Origin: Syncephalis plumigaleata
Lineage: Eukaryota > Zoopagomycota > Zoopagomycetes > Zoopagales > Piptocephalidaceae
NCBI GenBank assembly: GCA_025201365.1
Contig: JAIXMF010000006.1
Location: 62,001-126,000, forward strand
Length of the DNA stretch: 64,000 nt
Reading direction: 5' to 3'
Shown here: positions 11,714 to 25,775 of the stretch, piece by piece
Layout: the number at the start of each line of letters is the position of its first letter
Numbering within the stretch: the first letter of the stretch is position 1
Position numbers and translations under genes: made by a program
Notes under the pieces: generated by a model
Seen by the model: the letters and a program-made list of their open reading frames with translations, nothing else
Told to the model about the DNA's origin: nothing
Databases searched by the model: none

Positions 11714-12690
11714 TTAGACAAATAACGTGTCAAACGATGTCAATACACGGTATTTCTGTTGAGATGCCTCATCTAGTGGTGCATTGCCTGGTCTAACGAG
11801 AATAGCCGTTTGTAGACCTGCTTCATCGGCTGCTTTGATTTCTAAATATTTACACAATAAGTATTATCATTATCATTATCATTATATTATTACCTTTGAC
11901 ATTATCACTCAAGAATAGAATATCATTGGGTGGCATACCAATCTGTTGAGCGATATTACGATAAGACGATGATTCAGTTTGCCTCCAACAGTTGTATCGA
12001 AATTGCCTGCAAATAGCTATACAATCAAGCATGAGTATTTGATAATGCAATACGATAAAGCGTACATACTGGTTGTAGGTTGCCATGGTCAGAATACGTG
12101 AATATTAATTTCTGACCCTCGACACTTCCCGACGAGTACACGTAGACGGTATATTCTTTGCTTTGCATCGATGTAATGCAGGTACCACATCATCAAATAC
12201 GCTAATAGTATCACAATATTTACTAAGTTATACGATAGAAGAATACGTCGTTGACTTACTGTCCCTTTACTTTACCGGCCTCATAGCGACACGCCATATC
12301 TGACCTTGTAAGCGTTTTAAACTACCGGTCTTGCGGTCGTCGTCCATTTGCCAGAACACATTCGCTTTAACGGCGTTCTTTACCGTTTCAGCGTCACTCG
12401 ACTCGGGAATCTCGGGACACGCGTCCAAACCTTGCTCACGGTCTTGTACTGCCTAGTCATAACAATATCAATGGGATAACGGGCCACTACAGTTTTATTG
12501 AGTTACTCACCTGTTGACGTAAGAGTGATATACTTTCTTGTAGGTCAGGTCGTGTCCATTCACTATCTAAGAATGAGGCAAGTTGCGTACGAACAATACC
12601 GAATAGTTTGTCATGCACGAAACTAATGGAAGTAGTGGTGCCCTCAATATCGACGAGTAAGCAACGCGGTGTTTCACTTGACGACGTCAT
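11714..12690 (-). CDS. ENOPH1: Enolase-phosphatase E1 (methionine salvage; UTR4/ENOPH1)
   Basis: Five exons (12690-12511, 12452-12260, 12201-12070, 12016-11894, 11841-11714). HAD-superfamily motifs are all present: LLVDIEGTTTS (motif I, nucleophile D and acid E), VYVYSSGSVEGQK (motif II), VGGK (motif III lysine) and FLSDNVKE (motif IV). LQGQIW and the ending AILVRPGNAPL also match the family. It converts 2,3-diketo-5-methylthio-1-phosphopentane to acireductone in cytosolic methionine salvage. Three single-base frame breaks lie near 12292, 12148 and 11977. Adding three bases restores exactly 253 codons, close to the usual 250-260, so alignment with the family has no gaps at these sites. Confidence 0.9.
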
Positions 12691-12801
12691 TGTTCAAATA
12701 GTATCAAAAGTAATAGAAGAAAGAAATAGGCGAGTTGTCATGTACACGTCAACAACCTCACTTTTATTATTTGTTTTTATTACTACTTTCATTACACTCG
12801 A

Positions 12802-13605
12802 ATGTTTTCTCAAAGTTATCAGGCAAGCTAACGAGATAATAATACATGTTGTTGCTACTCAATTATTGACACGATACTTCATAGTCAGGATTCCTGTCTC
12901 TTTTTATAGCGAAGGGTAAGTAGTAGTAGTAGTACGAGTAGATTACAGACTGATTCATACTAATATAATGCCATAGAGAACATCCATTAGAGATATGGCA
13001 GTGTGTTGCACCCTCTTTACCTACATCGGTGATAATGCCACAGACTCAGGAAGATAATACGGAAATCAAGTTTATAGAGGATGACAGATTGATGGACGTG
13101 TATTACAGCTATGCTCCACTAATAGTCGACAGGTATTTATAGCATGTCCAGCAATGGTACTCGATCAATCGTTGGGTATTCGTTTGCCATTCGCTATTCT
13201 ACTCGTTAAGAATATGAACAAGTATTTCAGTCTAGAATTGGGTATACGTGATCATCGTCGTATATTACGTCGTTTTAGATTGGCCAATTATCAGGTATGT
13301 CATCATTACTCTATCATATCCTATGAGTGTACATGTCAATCTAATAGTTCATCTAGAAAGAAGCATCTATTACGAATGATCTATGTGTACTGCCATTACA
13401 ACTAGATAATGGATGGAATCAGTTACGCGTTGACATGCCACATCTCATTCAACGTGCTTATGGTGGTACATTTAATGAGTGCGTCTACCTACGCGTACAT
13501 GCCAATTGTCGATTACGACGTATTTATTTTACGAATCAACTACTGGCTGAAGATCAATTACCACCGGAATTCAAACTCTATCAAAAAGATGATCCCGATA
13601 ACTAA
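12802..13605 (+). CDS. CFAP20: Cilia- and flagella-associated protein 20 (CFAP20 / BUG22)
   Basis: Four exons (12802-12822, 12885-12915, 12977-13294, 13357-13605). Matching blocks to CFAP20: SGFLSLFYSEG, PLEIWQCV, RQVFIACPA, SLGIRLPFAILLVKNMNKYF, RRFRLANYQ, LQLDNGWNQLRVDMPHLI, RAYGG, RVHANCRLRRIYF and LPPEFKLY. The protein sits in axonemal doublet microtubules and basal bodies and is strongly conserved in flagellated eukaryotes, though some non-flagellated lineages keep it. The middle portion (about residues 30-65) is divergent and longer than usual. Intron 1 uses a GC donor. Two single-base frame breaks lie in the five-T run at 12901-12905 and near 13086. With two bases restored the length is 206 residues (human 193). 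Confidence 0.9.
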
Positions 13606-13810
13606 TAATATATATATGTTATATATATACGTATATCCTTTATTTGACTATAGAGTGTCATGTTTATTGTACGTTGTATACAATTATCGATAGATGGCCA
13701 GCGTGTACGCACCATGCGAACGAATATAAATAGATCTAAAATACAGTCTATCAGATGTAATGCTATGTTTCTCTTTCTCTTTGCTAATAGCTGCATGTTG
13801 TTTCTACGAA

Positions 13811-14205
13811 TTAAATGAAAGTAAAAGGATACGTGTCATTGCCAGTCTCAATACAAATAGTAGGCGATTGTTGGTCTAAATCCTGGCCTGATTCAGCGGT
13901 TGTCGTTATAGTGCTCGATAATTCGAGTGCACGATCAGCAACTGCTGCCACAAAACCTGACGCGCCTAATGGAGCTGTGCCTCTAGCTTGATAATATCGT
14001 GCAGTTTACTACTTGTTCCTATTGTTTACGGTAGTTTGACTACTTACTGGCTAGACATAATCCTTGATTGTCCGTCACTAGCACACCTTTAACACCTTCC
14101 TCGCGCATACTATAAGCGGTGTTTGTTGGTATTACTGAATACGTGCTATAGTCACTTCTATAATACTTACATAGAGTCAAGTAGACCTTGTAAATTGGTG
14201 TCCAT
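13811..14205 (-). CDS. LAMTOR5 / HBXIP-like Ragulator subunit
   Basis: Three exons (14205-14171, 14109-14048, 13986-13811) join to 90 residues; human LAMTOR5 has 91. The sequence MDTNLQGLLDSIMREEGVKG resembles the family start. VLVTDNQGLCLATRGTAPLG matches the roadblock-fold segment [20 protein letters not shown], followed by a helix GFVAAVADRALEL. The C-terminal strand (SPTICIETGND) fits but the extreme end is short. The family member anchors the Ragulator complex (Rag GTPase/TORC1 signalling) on lysosome or vacuole membranes. The exon 3 acceptor is chosen at CAAG because it alone keeps frame. Alternative: another roadblock/LC7 protein. Confidence 0.65.
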
Positions 14206-14360
14206 AGTGTGAGTTTACCTGTCGTGCTGTTATACTTGTAGTAGAGGAGAGTAGGAACAAAATGAATGGAATAATAGCAGTGAAACGACAAAGACAGGAA
14301 AGAAGAGTAGAGTGCTCCTTTTTTCGCTCCTTGTAATTCATATATGCACTTGTCATTATA

Positions 14361-16250
14361 ATGAATTCCGTTTTAACAAATACAGATATAGTCAACTCTA
14401 ACGACGAGCATACACTAATGATGACAGATAAACAGGCACCTTGCTGTATTGCTTCAACTGGTTCAGTCTACTCAGGAACTGTTGGCACTACACTACAACA
14501 AGAGACTAATAGTAATAGTAGTACAAGCAGTACAAGCTATCATACAAAAAGAAAATAACTTTTTCAAAGCACTTCACTGGTAATACATATGTATATGAGT
14601 ATGCGTAGATATCGTTAATTATCTAACAGTAACACTATACGAGTATAGGGCACCCGATGGCAGCTGTCTGCTTACCATCAATAATGACAATATTGTACGA
14701 CTATTCGACTTGTATCCTTTAACAATAACAGCAATGATGATGTATGAGCTATTCCAGTTTAGAACGCGACATGAACATTCATTCTAGTCCAACACAATTG
14801 CTGGATGATATACCAGGTAGATATTACATGCAATCAATGAATGACACATAAACTAATGCTTAATATTATGGAGAGATGACATTAACACCATCGCTAAGCG
14901 TATCCTCAGGAGATACATTGTATGATGCCGTATGGTATCCATTCATGTCCAGTCAGGGTAGTGTAATGAATGCATACTCTGTTATAGCTTGTGTTCACTT
15001 ACAATTGATGTGTTAATAGATCCAGCATCGTGTTGTTTCATCACATCAACAAAAGATCATCCTATACATCTATGGGATGCATTTACGGGACAGGCAAGCA
15101 TTAATGCATTCATTGCAGTATTCGGTATTCATAGTCATTTAGTTACGTGCCTCCTACACGGTCATAGATCATCAGGAACGATTCATCGGTCCAACAGCAT
15201 TGACATTTAATTTAGATGGAACTCGGTAAGGGTTATGCCTGTTTAGCATCGAGTTCATCTGACCATCTAGTCTGTGTTAGTATATATGCAGGTTATGAGA
15301 ACATGATTGAGGTATTTCATATTGATCGACCTGGTAACGAGTCAAGCAAATACGCGACAACACCGTCAAGACGTAGTAGACAAGGTCAAAAGGGTAGAGT
15401 GCATTGATATTGGATGCTTGCTAATAGTCATTATGTGCTAACATGTATGAACAAGGTTTGATCTCCAGTTTAGCATTTAATCCGGATAGATCAGGTGTAT
15501 ACGCTGCAGGATCATTTACCGGTAGCATTGGCATCTACTCTGAGCAGAATCAGCAGCTTATTTATCAGTTAACAGGAGCAGATGTAGGCGTTATTCAGGT
15601 AGTTCATTGTGCTATTAGTAAAGTAAACATAGTAACCTAGATTCTCATTAGGTTAAATTTACACCTGATGGTAATTACTTGTATTCTGCATCGCGTAAAA
15701 GTAATAGTATTCTAGCCTGGGATATTCGTCAAACGGGAACTATACTGCATCGACTAGAACGTGAATACACCACCAATCAACGAATGACATTTGACATCGA
15801 CAGACATGGTAATCAACTCATAACGGGTGATCAAGTAAGTGTCTATCTATCTATCTAGAATAAGCATACATGAATCAATGCTAAATCGAGTACATGGTAG
15901 TATGGTGGTGTTAGTCTATTCGATATTCAAATCAAAAATGAATCCCTAGAGGATGGGAGCACGATGCCAGCTAGGACACATTGGTCGCAACTTCATCAAG
16001 GTATTGCTCATTAACATTGTGCTTACTACGCCCATGTTAGACTAATCCTACCATGCTAGATATATGTTCTGCCGTCGAGTTCCATCCCATCTATTCGGAT
16101 ACATTATGGGCAAGTTGCTCTGGTCAGCGTAAATTCCCGTTAGATCTAGATGAGGAGACGCCATCATCCGCTACAACTCTGGATGACGAGACTAGCATTG
16201 ATAATCGATTAGCATTATGGAAATATGGCACATCGATAAGCAGCGAATAA
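14361..16250 (+). CDS. WRAP53: WRAP53 / TCAB1-type WD40 protein (Swt21 family)
   Basis: Eleven exons: 14361-14579, 14649-14741, 14788-14816, 14874-14957, 15020-15093, 15143-15225, 15281-15393, 15456-15598, 15652-15834, 15901-16000, 16060-16250. WD40 blocks follow WRAP53 order: NNFFKALHWAPDGSCLLTI, GDTLYDAVWYPFMSS, STKDHPIHLWDAFTGQ, GPTALTFNLDGTR, RSRQGQKGLISSLAFNPD, RKSNSILAWDIRQ, EYTTNQRMTFDID and VEFHPIYSDTLWASCSGQR. The family delivers Cajal-body/telomerase RNAs and in yeast aids splicing. The intron at 15094-15142 has a GC donor. Exon 1 needs a one-base shift in the A-rich stretch near 14550 (opposite direction to the other breaks) or has an unseen intron, so the N-terminal 65 residues are uncertain. 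Confidence 0.85.
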
Positions 16251-16462
16251 ATTAGCAAATATCTATAGAATCTAATTACTTTTTTACGTATCATACGTAC
16301 ATATATATTTAGCAATAATTACTAATTTATTCAATAATATGAACGGTAATCTATGCCAATGTTCAGATAATTCCATATGAACAATACACTGGCATAAATT
16401 ACTCGATACTAGGAGTATGTCAATCAATAGCTCGATCATAAGTCATGGTCGTCATATGTCGT

Positions 16463-18097
16463 TTATTGCATACTCCAAACTAACAGTTTCTTACCATTAT
16501 TGGCTAGCTTCACCAATGAGGTGGCGTTAACGGCTGCAGTGCCTTCCTCATTATCCGCAGGAATCCACTTCAACTTTGATTGATCCTTAATGTTCATTGC
16601 GTAAAATCCACTTCCTGAATGTTGAGACACCCAATACCGGTCAAGCATGAAGCCCAAATGGGTCAGACTACTTGCAACGGTAGTTTCGAAGATCGTTTCC
16701 TTCGTTGATAAATTCATCAATTTCAAATTTGATTTGTTCAACATGATGATCTGCTTATTGTGCAATGATACAGTGGGTGTATGACCCACAAAACTTCCAG
16801 AATAGTAGACTTCAGTGCTGTTAATATTGTGAATGAAGAATACTCGTTTAGATTGATCAGGTGGCGTAGATTGATTTGACGGGTATAGTCTGGCCTCCTC
16901 TGGTAAATCCTGCCATACCATCATCGTATCCGAGCTAAGTAGTTTGGCACGATGTTCTTTTTGCGTATTGATAAGGAGATTCAAGGTAATAGTTTTCTTT
17001 CCAGACGACAATGGACGAACATCAATTGAACCGGCACTAAGTAAATTCCATGAATACTCCGTAAACTGGGGCTCCTCATCCACTTTAACGTTAAAGCGAC
17101 TGGCATAAATGGTGCACAGATGCTCAAAAGTATTTACAATGGCGTAGGTATGCCAAGAAGCAGGCGTGTCGATTGCAAGTGGCGTACTTTGCATTAGGTC
17201 GATAATAAACGACGAGCGAGCATTATCAACCGTAAACGACTGTTGCAATAGAAGCCAACGGTCGTGCAAACAGTTCAATTGAACGGCTACCTTTAATGGA
17301 GTGACCGTGCATGGTTTTTGCATTGCTTCTAGCTCATTCACCCTCCAGTAGAGTATCTTTTGACTGTCGTCCTTGAATTCTTCATGCTTGTATAGTATGG
17401 AGATGACTAGAAAGTCATTACTTGATAAACCGCTGATGGACTTGATCTGATCAATCGAGCTATTATCCACTAGATTCCCCAATGGAAATGATTTGAGTTC
17501 ATGACCATGTGAAATGTAATGGAAATGCGTATTGGCGATAATCGCCAATGTACCCCATATGTTGCTAAAAATGATACGCGAACCAGATGTAGTCGATGAA
17601 GCTGACTCAACTTTTGGAACAGTGAGCGACGTTAACGAGTATTTGCCATCCTGCCAGTTCTTCTCTAAGCGTAAACGACCGATACAATGCGTAATCCATC
17701 TCTGCTTATTGCACGCATAATCTATTATGTTGCTCTTTTCATTCGATGCCGCTGTTTCCTCCTTTAGCATCTGGGTATGCCAGTCTATCCAGTCTTTTAT
17801 GTCAGTATCTTGACCAAAACGATTTTTAAACCAATTCTCCCCTATGCTATCGTTTTCGTCGGTAATATCTAACATGTGATGACAAGTGCTAAGGAATATT
17901 AGCAGCGAGGCGTCGTCCAGAAAGGTAAACAACCGCCATAGGACGTGCACCGGCAGTTTAGAGATATCTGCACGTAAAGAAGTCATGCTACGCGATTTGA
18001 AATATAAAGAAAGATTGAAGGCTAGTGTGGATATACGAAAGCAACATGCAGAAGAATGACTGGTGGTTAAGCAACATGGACTATTTATTTGATTCAA
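16463..18097 (-). CDS. F-box protein with beta-propeller-like C-terminus
   Basis: Single exon of 544 codons. The F-box lies just after residue 45 (KLPVHVLWRLFTFLDDASLL and following), preceded by a second in-frame Met at 17986 (MTSLRADISK) that is the more likely start, giving 507 residues. The rest has beta-strand-rich segments reminiscent of a degenerate propeller but no clear WD or Kelch repeat. The phrase RLRLEKNWQDGKYS after the F-box also occurs in modified form in the F-box gene at 32052 (TENNWRYGRCN), so the two are paralogues. F-box proteins recruit substrates to SCF ubiquitin ligases through Skp1; the substrate is unknown. Confidence 0.8.
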   Translation of the reverse strand: MNQINSPCCLTTSHSSACCFRISTLAFNLSLYFKSRSMTSLRADISKLPVHVLWRLFTFLDDASLLIFLSTCHHMLDITDENDSIGENWFKNRFGQDTDIKDWIDWHTQMLKEETAASNEKSNIIDYACNKQRWITHCIGRLRLEKNWQDGKYSLTSLTVPKVESASSTTSGSRIIFSNIWGTLAIIANTHFHYISHGHELKSFPLGNLVDNSSIDQIKSISGLSSNDFLVISILYKHEEFKDDSQKILYWRVNELEAMQKPCTVTPLKVAVQLNCLHDRWLLLQQSFTVDNARSSFIIDLMQSTPLAIDTPASWHTYAIVNTFEHLCTIYASRFNVKVDEEPQFTEYSWNLLSAGSIDVRPLSSGKKTITLNLLINTQKEHRAKLLSSDTMMVWQDLPEEARLYPSNQSTPPDQSKRVFFIHNINSTEVYYSGSFVGHTPTVSLHNKQIIMLNKSNLKLMNLSTKETIFETTVASSLTHLGFMLDRYWVSQHSGSGFYAMNIKDQSKLKWIPADNEEGTAAVNATSLVKLANNGKKLLVWSMQ

Positions 18098-18322
18098 TTT
18101 ATCCTAAACATATGAAACCAATATAGTCGGTTGTCTTGGAATCAATCATATTTTATTATTATGTAATTATTATCATTTGTATCACTAAGGTGAAGGTCAG
18201 AATAGGACCGGTTTATTCAATAAATGATTAAATGATGATCTTGTAGATATGCTTGTTGTTATACCAAGGAATAATGACTTGAATACCAACAATCCATTTG
18301 ACGATGTTCTTGTCTTGTTTGC

Positions 18323-18457
18323 TTAACGCATAGGTCCCCAAGGATTAAACATTTGAGCAGATACAGTAGTGCGACGATCTAGGGCGGGACTAGCTTCAAC
18401 TGTGACTAAACTGGCGACAACAGCGATGGCAATAGCGATAACGGTAGAGAACTTTAT
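18323..18457 (-). CDS. Short secreted peptide, start codon altered
   Basis: The frame from 18457 to a stop at 18323 encodes a signal peptide (KFSTVIAIAIAVVASLVTVEA) followed by SPALDRRTTVSAQMFNPWGP and a two-residue end, about 44 residues in all. The expected start codon reads ATA. The context CATCAACATAAAG is the same as CATCAACATGAAG in front of the secreted-protein gene at 30406 apart from this G-to-A difference. A TATA box (18584-18589) lies about 130 bases upstream. Either a start-codon mutation, a base error or non-AUG initiation. No known family recognised. Confidence 0.4.
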   Translation of the reverse strand: MKFSTVIAIAIAVVASLVTVEASPALDRRTTVSAQMFNPWGPMR

Positions 18458-18469
18458 GTTGATGTTGGC

Positions 18470-19041
18470 CTAGTGGAATGGATAGCTCAACTAACTAGAA
18501 CGAGAGTAGAAAGTATTGAGAGTAAAGTATAGTAGAAGAGCGAGTATGAAGATGACAAGTCGAGTATGTCAAGCAGTGGTCGATTTATAGCCGAGATGAT
18601 GATGATGGCAGATATTGGTATAGCTTGATTGTCAATCTGCCTCTTATTGATAGTGCATTCAGTAAGCAAGTACCAATGAGATGTAATGCTGAATGTCTGC
18701 CATTTCATGTAACTGCAAAGTTTATTCATTGTCTGAATCTACACATCATCATCATTTCAGAATACTTCATCAATAATGACGCGTACACCTGTTACAACCA
18801 TCATGACTGGTTGTATTCTACTGAAATGATTGTATTGAACAGCATGTATATGAATATAGACTGAATGTAAATCAATCCATATCATGACGATGATGACAAG
18901 ATTACGTGCAATATTAATCATTAAATGGTCTATGTGGTATTACCATTTTTTTATTTTACGTGTATCATTTTATGATTTGAACTAGACGTTTATTTCTCTT
19001 TCTTTCTTTCACTTTATTAGTTTTACTCAAAGTAATTGCTA
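18470..19041. other. Intergenic, between divergent small genes
   Basis: Includes a TATA box on the minus strand at 18584-18589. ORFs at 18487-18729 and 18625-18864 overlap this promoter, lack family features and are not called. CT-rich DNA (19005-19020) precedes the small membrane-protein gene. Confidence 0.45.
18584..18589 (-). promoter_or_regulatory. TATA box for the secreted-peptide gene
   Basis: TATAAA on the minus strand, inside GGCTATAAATCG, sits about 130 bases before the ATA/ATG position of the short secreted peptide. Confidence 0.4.
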
Positions 19042-19233
19042 ATGTCGTTGCCACTACAATCCCATTTACATCCAAGACGTTGGGTGGCACCGCTAGCGGC
19101 ATTTACCATGGCCATAACACTTGGTTTGTATGTGCGAGCATCCATTAAACAAGCACGTCGAGAACGCGATCGTATACGTGCACACTCGATGGAGGAAATG
19201 TCATCGAGTAATAATAGTGACGAAACTAAATGA
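19042..19233 (+). CDS. Small single-pass membrane protein
   Basis: 63 residues in one exon. Start at MSLPLQSHLHPRRW; a hydrophobic segment (WVAPLAAFTMAITLGLYV, about residues 15-32) is followed by a strongly basic helix (RASIKQARRERDRIRAHS) and a Ser/Asn tail. The N-out or matrix-facing topology and basic stem resemble small mitochondrial inner-membrane assembly factors, but no family is recognised. Followed by an AATAAA-like signal near 19340. Confidence 0.5.
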   Translation: MSLPLQSHLHPRRWVAPLAAFTMAITLGLYVRASIKQARRERDRIRAHSMEEMSSSNNSDETK

Positions 19234-19436
19234 AATATTCAATACGCTAGTAGCCTTATAGAACAATTGTATATGATGGTTATAATGATGTACATACATA
19301 CTAGCGTCGATAGAGTATACTCGACATTGGCTCTATCAAATAAACAAGCCGTAATCATTGTGCACAATTTATTTAGTTAAAGCGACCTATTGCAAAATAC
19401 GATATCGCTTAGTCTGTCTAGGATAATGGCAACGAT

Positions 19437-20014
19437 CTATACCTCGCCTGGTTTTCGTCCATTACAAGCGACAATCTTGATTTTCTTCGTAGTGACCGTT
19501 TCATGGTCAAATCGAAATACCGGATGCTCAACCGTGAATGTCCATACATCATCGCAAAAGCTGTGTAATGTAATAGTATTAGGCTAGCTGTCCTAGTCTA
19601 TACACGATAGCTACTACTTACTTGTAGGTATGAAGATGGCCCTAATATCATAAGCGAATAAACAATAATTATTAGTATTTTATCCAATGAACTAACCGCG
19701 ACTACTCACCTTGAACGCAACACGGCTACGAACATTGTTACTCAATGCATCAGCAATACTTTTGTCAAACTGTAATAACGAATAAATGCAGTGCATACCA
19801 CAATAGAATTATTAGTATTCGAATCCCTTACGAATCATATACTCATCGTCGTCGTCTTTCTCTTTCTTCTCTCCTATATACTACGTACCTGAGTGAGAAC
19901 ACGCATAGCTAGTTGTGGTGTTAGATGACCGGCTTCGATCAGTTCGTCGAGTGCCTCGGTAAGCGTGTTACCCAGCGTGCTCTGTCGATAATGCTCGTAG
20001 TATTGAGTCGCCAT
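19437..20014 (-). CDS. GTF2A2: Transcription initiation factor TFIIA, gamma (small) subunit
   Basis: Four exons (20014-19889, 19769-19710, 19641-19622, 19560-19437), including a 20-nt microexon, give 109 residues, exactly the human length. The start [18 protein letters not shown] and [18 protein letters not shown] form the helical bundle. [20 protein letters not shown], then [10 protein letters not shown] and the beta-barrel end [20 protein letters not shown] complete it. It binds TBP-DNA with TFIIA alpha/beta. An upstream in-frame ATG exists (20251), but the conserved start is at 20014. Divergent from RPN1. Confidence 0.95.
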
Positions 20015-20378
20015 CGAAGTAAGTGTAGAAGAAGTGTGACTTGTACGAGAAAGAGTTGACAGTATAGGTAGGCTTTTAGTGTAGGATGCGTTGTTGTGGT
20101 GACAGTGGTGGTGATGGGATTTTGAGAGTACATTCATATCACTTGCTGAAAAGGATTTTTCATCATCTTCACCTATCATGACATCAAAATAGATCACGTG
20201 ATTCGCTGACGCAACAAGTTGTATTGGTTTGATGGGAGCTGTGTAGTTCATCTATCACTATTACCACTACCATATCTCATCCGAGTGTTTGTGCATTCCG
20301 CTTCAATCTCTACTACCACTACTATCGCCACCACAATAACTACTACTACTACTACATCTGCTGTAAACTTTTCTGATC
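20015..20378. other. Divergent promoter TFIIA gamma / RPN1
   Basis: 364 bases with CACCAC/ACT trinucleotide runs at 20305-20360. ORFs reading through it are low complexity. No recognised proteasome-gene element found by eye. Confidence 0.4.
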
Positions 20379-24317
<3,939 letters not shown>

Positions 24318-24336
24318 TAATAAATGGATCGACATC

Positions 24337-24976
24337 TTATTCTCCAAACAGTTTTTGAACACGCTTCAATACCGAATCCTTTGATGGATCTAGTATGACA
24401 TGAATGACAATTAGTTTAGTACTTGATAAATAGCAAACAGTAGTAATTATACTTGCCGTATGGATGATCTTTTGAGGGAATCTCCAATAACGCTGGATAT
24501 GCCTCATTGTGAGCATCAATTAGAGGACGAATCGTGTCTGCCACCTAATAATGATGACGAATATCATATAAGTTATTAACATTCATTCAATTAGTTACTA
24601 CTACTACTACTACTAGATGAGATACTAACATGTTGATTGATAAGAATGATTGCAATATCCTTACGACGTTTGTATTCACCGAATGTCTCTTCAACTTTGG
24701 CAGCTGGTGTTTCTACATATTCATATTCATATTCATTCATTTCGTTAGTATATTTAGATATCATCATCATGATATTAACTTACTTGCATCCACGATAAAA
24801 AAGTTGCTACGTTGCTGTGTGTCAACATGGCCGATACCCGCTAACAATAACCCGGTGACCGTATCCTATAACATATATGTAGATATATCCTATAAATTAT
24901 AACGTCATGCTTATCGTTAGCTATGAGTGTCGCTTACTTCGTCACCAATCACTGCAATCAAATTACGTGTGGCCAT
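24337..24976 (-). CDS. ATP6V1F: V-type ATPase subunit F (V1)
   Basis: Five exons (24976-24938, 24865-24784, 24712-24630, 24544-24457, 24389-24337) give 114 residues (human 119). The blocks [56 protein letters not shown] and [20 protein letters not shown] match V-ATPase F/Vma7 throughout. The subunit is part of the V1 central stalk that couples ATP hydrolysis to proton pumping. The last intron (24456-24390) has a GC donor. The frame is intact. Convergent with RPN1, with only 60 bases between stops. Confidence 0.96.
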
Positions 24977-25306
24977 CGTGATGTTGAATAGTCGACAAAA
25001 TACAGTAAGGCTTGTTGCACGATGGACGGTAAATAGCAACGAGAAAGAAGAAGAAACAGAGAAATAGAGATAGATAGAACAGGAATAAGCAACGACAAGT
25101 GAAGAGAGAGAGAGAGAGAGAAGAAAGAACACTGTATGTCATATCTACATTCCTCCTACAATGATGTTTATTCATCGTTCAGTTTCTTTTCCGTTAATCC
25201 CAAGTGTGTCTTGTGACTTATCACGTCGACGTTTTCCTCTCCTTCGTCTCTACTCTACCTAATACTCAAACGCCCTGCCTTTTATTAAACTATCCTATAA
25301 GCTGTA
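24977..25306. other. Divergent promoter with AG microsatellite
   Basis: Between V-ATPase F and the coiled-coil gene. Contains an AG dinucleotide run (about 25102-25122) within a purine-rich stretch, then a CT-rich stretch (25235-25260). Two serine/leucine-rich ORFs here are artefacts of those repeats. Confidence 0.45.
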
Positions 25307-25667
25307 ATGGCACAGGAAAACATGAATGCACTACGCGATGAAGTGCTTAAAGAGTATAAACAATTAGCCTACAATATAGATCAGGTAATGAAAATAAATA
25401 CAAGAGAATAGCACAGTTAGCTAATAATAACGATAACACTGATAATAGATGAATACGGTGATAGTTAGTATGAATACCGAACAAGTACCGCTACTTACCG
25501 ATAAGCTACGAGAGATTGAGCGTAAATTCGGTCTAGTCTACACGTTATTTAAAGCGTCAGTCTACGCGATTGTTAAAGACGACGAACGTCAGAATCCGTC
25601 AGTAATGAACACGGCCATCAATGCGTATGACCCGACTAATATGACGAATCGCCCTGCTTTTTTGTAA
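25307..25667 (+). CDS. Small coiled-coil protein, unassigned
   Basis: Two exons (25307-25384, 25449-25667), 98 residues. The N-terminal 70 residues are helical with heptad spacing (ALRDEVLKEYKQLAYNIDQM, then LLTDKLREIERKFGLVYTLF), and a short polar tail ends TNMTNRPAFL. Size and layout are like small subunits of the DASH/Dam1 (for example Dad2), BLOC-1 or BORC complexes, but no diagnostic motif decides between them. The exon structure and clean frame argue that it is real. Confidence 0.6.
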
Positions 25668-25775
25668 CTGTTTCCCTTCTATTACTCATTACACTTTCTA
25701 CTACTACTACATAAGCATAAACAACAAGTGTGTGTGCGTGTTTCCTTTTATTCTTAAACTTTATGTAGGCTAGCA

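Noticed and set aside
13409-13693. 94-codon ORF
   Set aside because: Wrong-frame shadow of CFAP20 exon 4, whose true frame matches the family.
13965-14048. Frame break in the LAMTOR5-like gene
   Set aside because: Choosing the upstream CAAG acceptor at 13987-13988 instead of CTAG restores frame without any lost base.
15094-15220. Frame break in WRAP53 at 15.1 kb
   Set aside because: Resolved by a GC-AG intron (15094-15142), after which GQLRASYTVIDHQ follows in frame.
18487-18729. 80-codon minus ORF
   Set aside because: Overlaps the TATA box and leader of the short secreted peptide, and has no recognisable feature.
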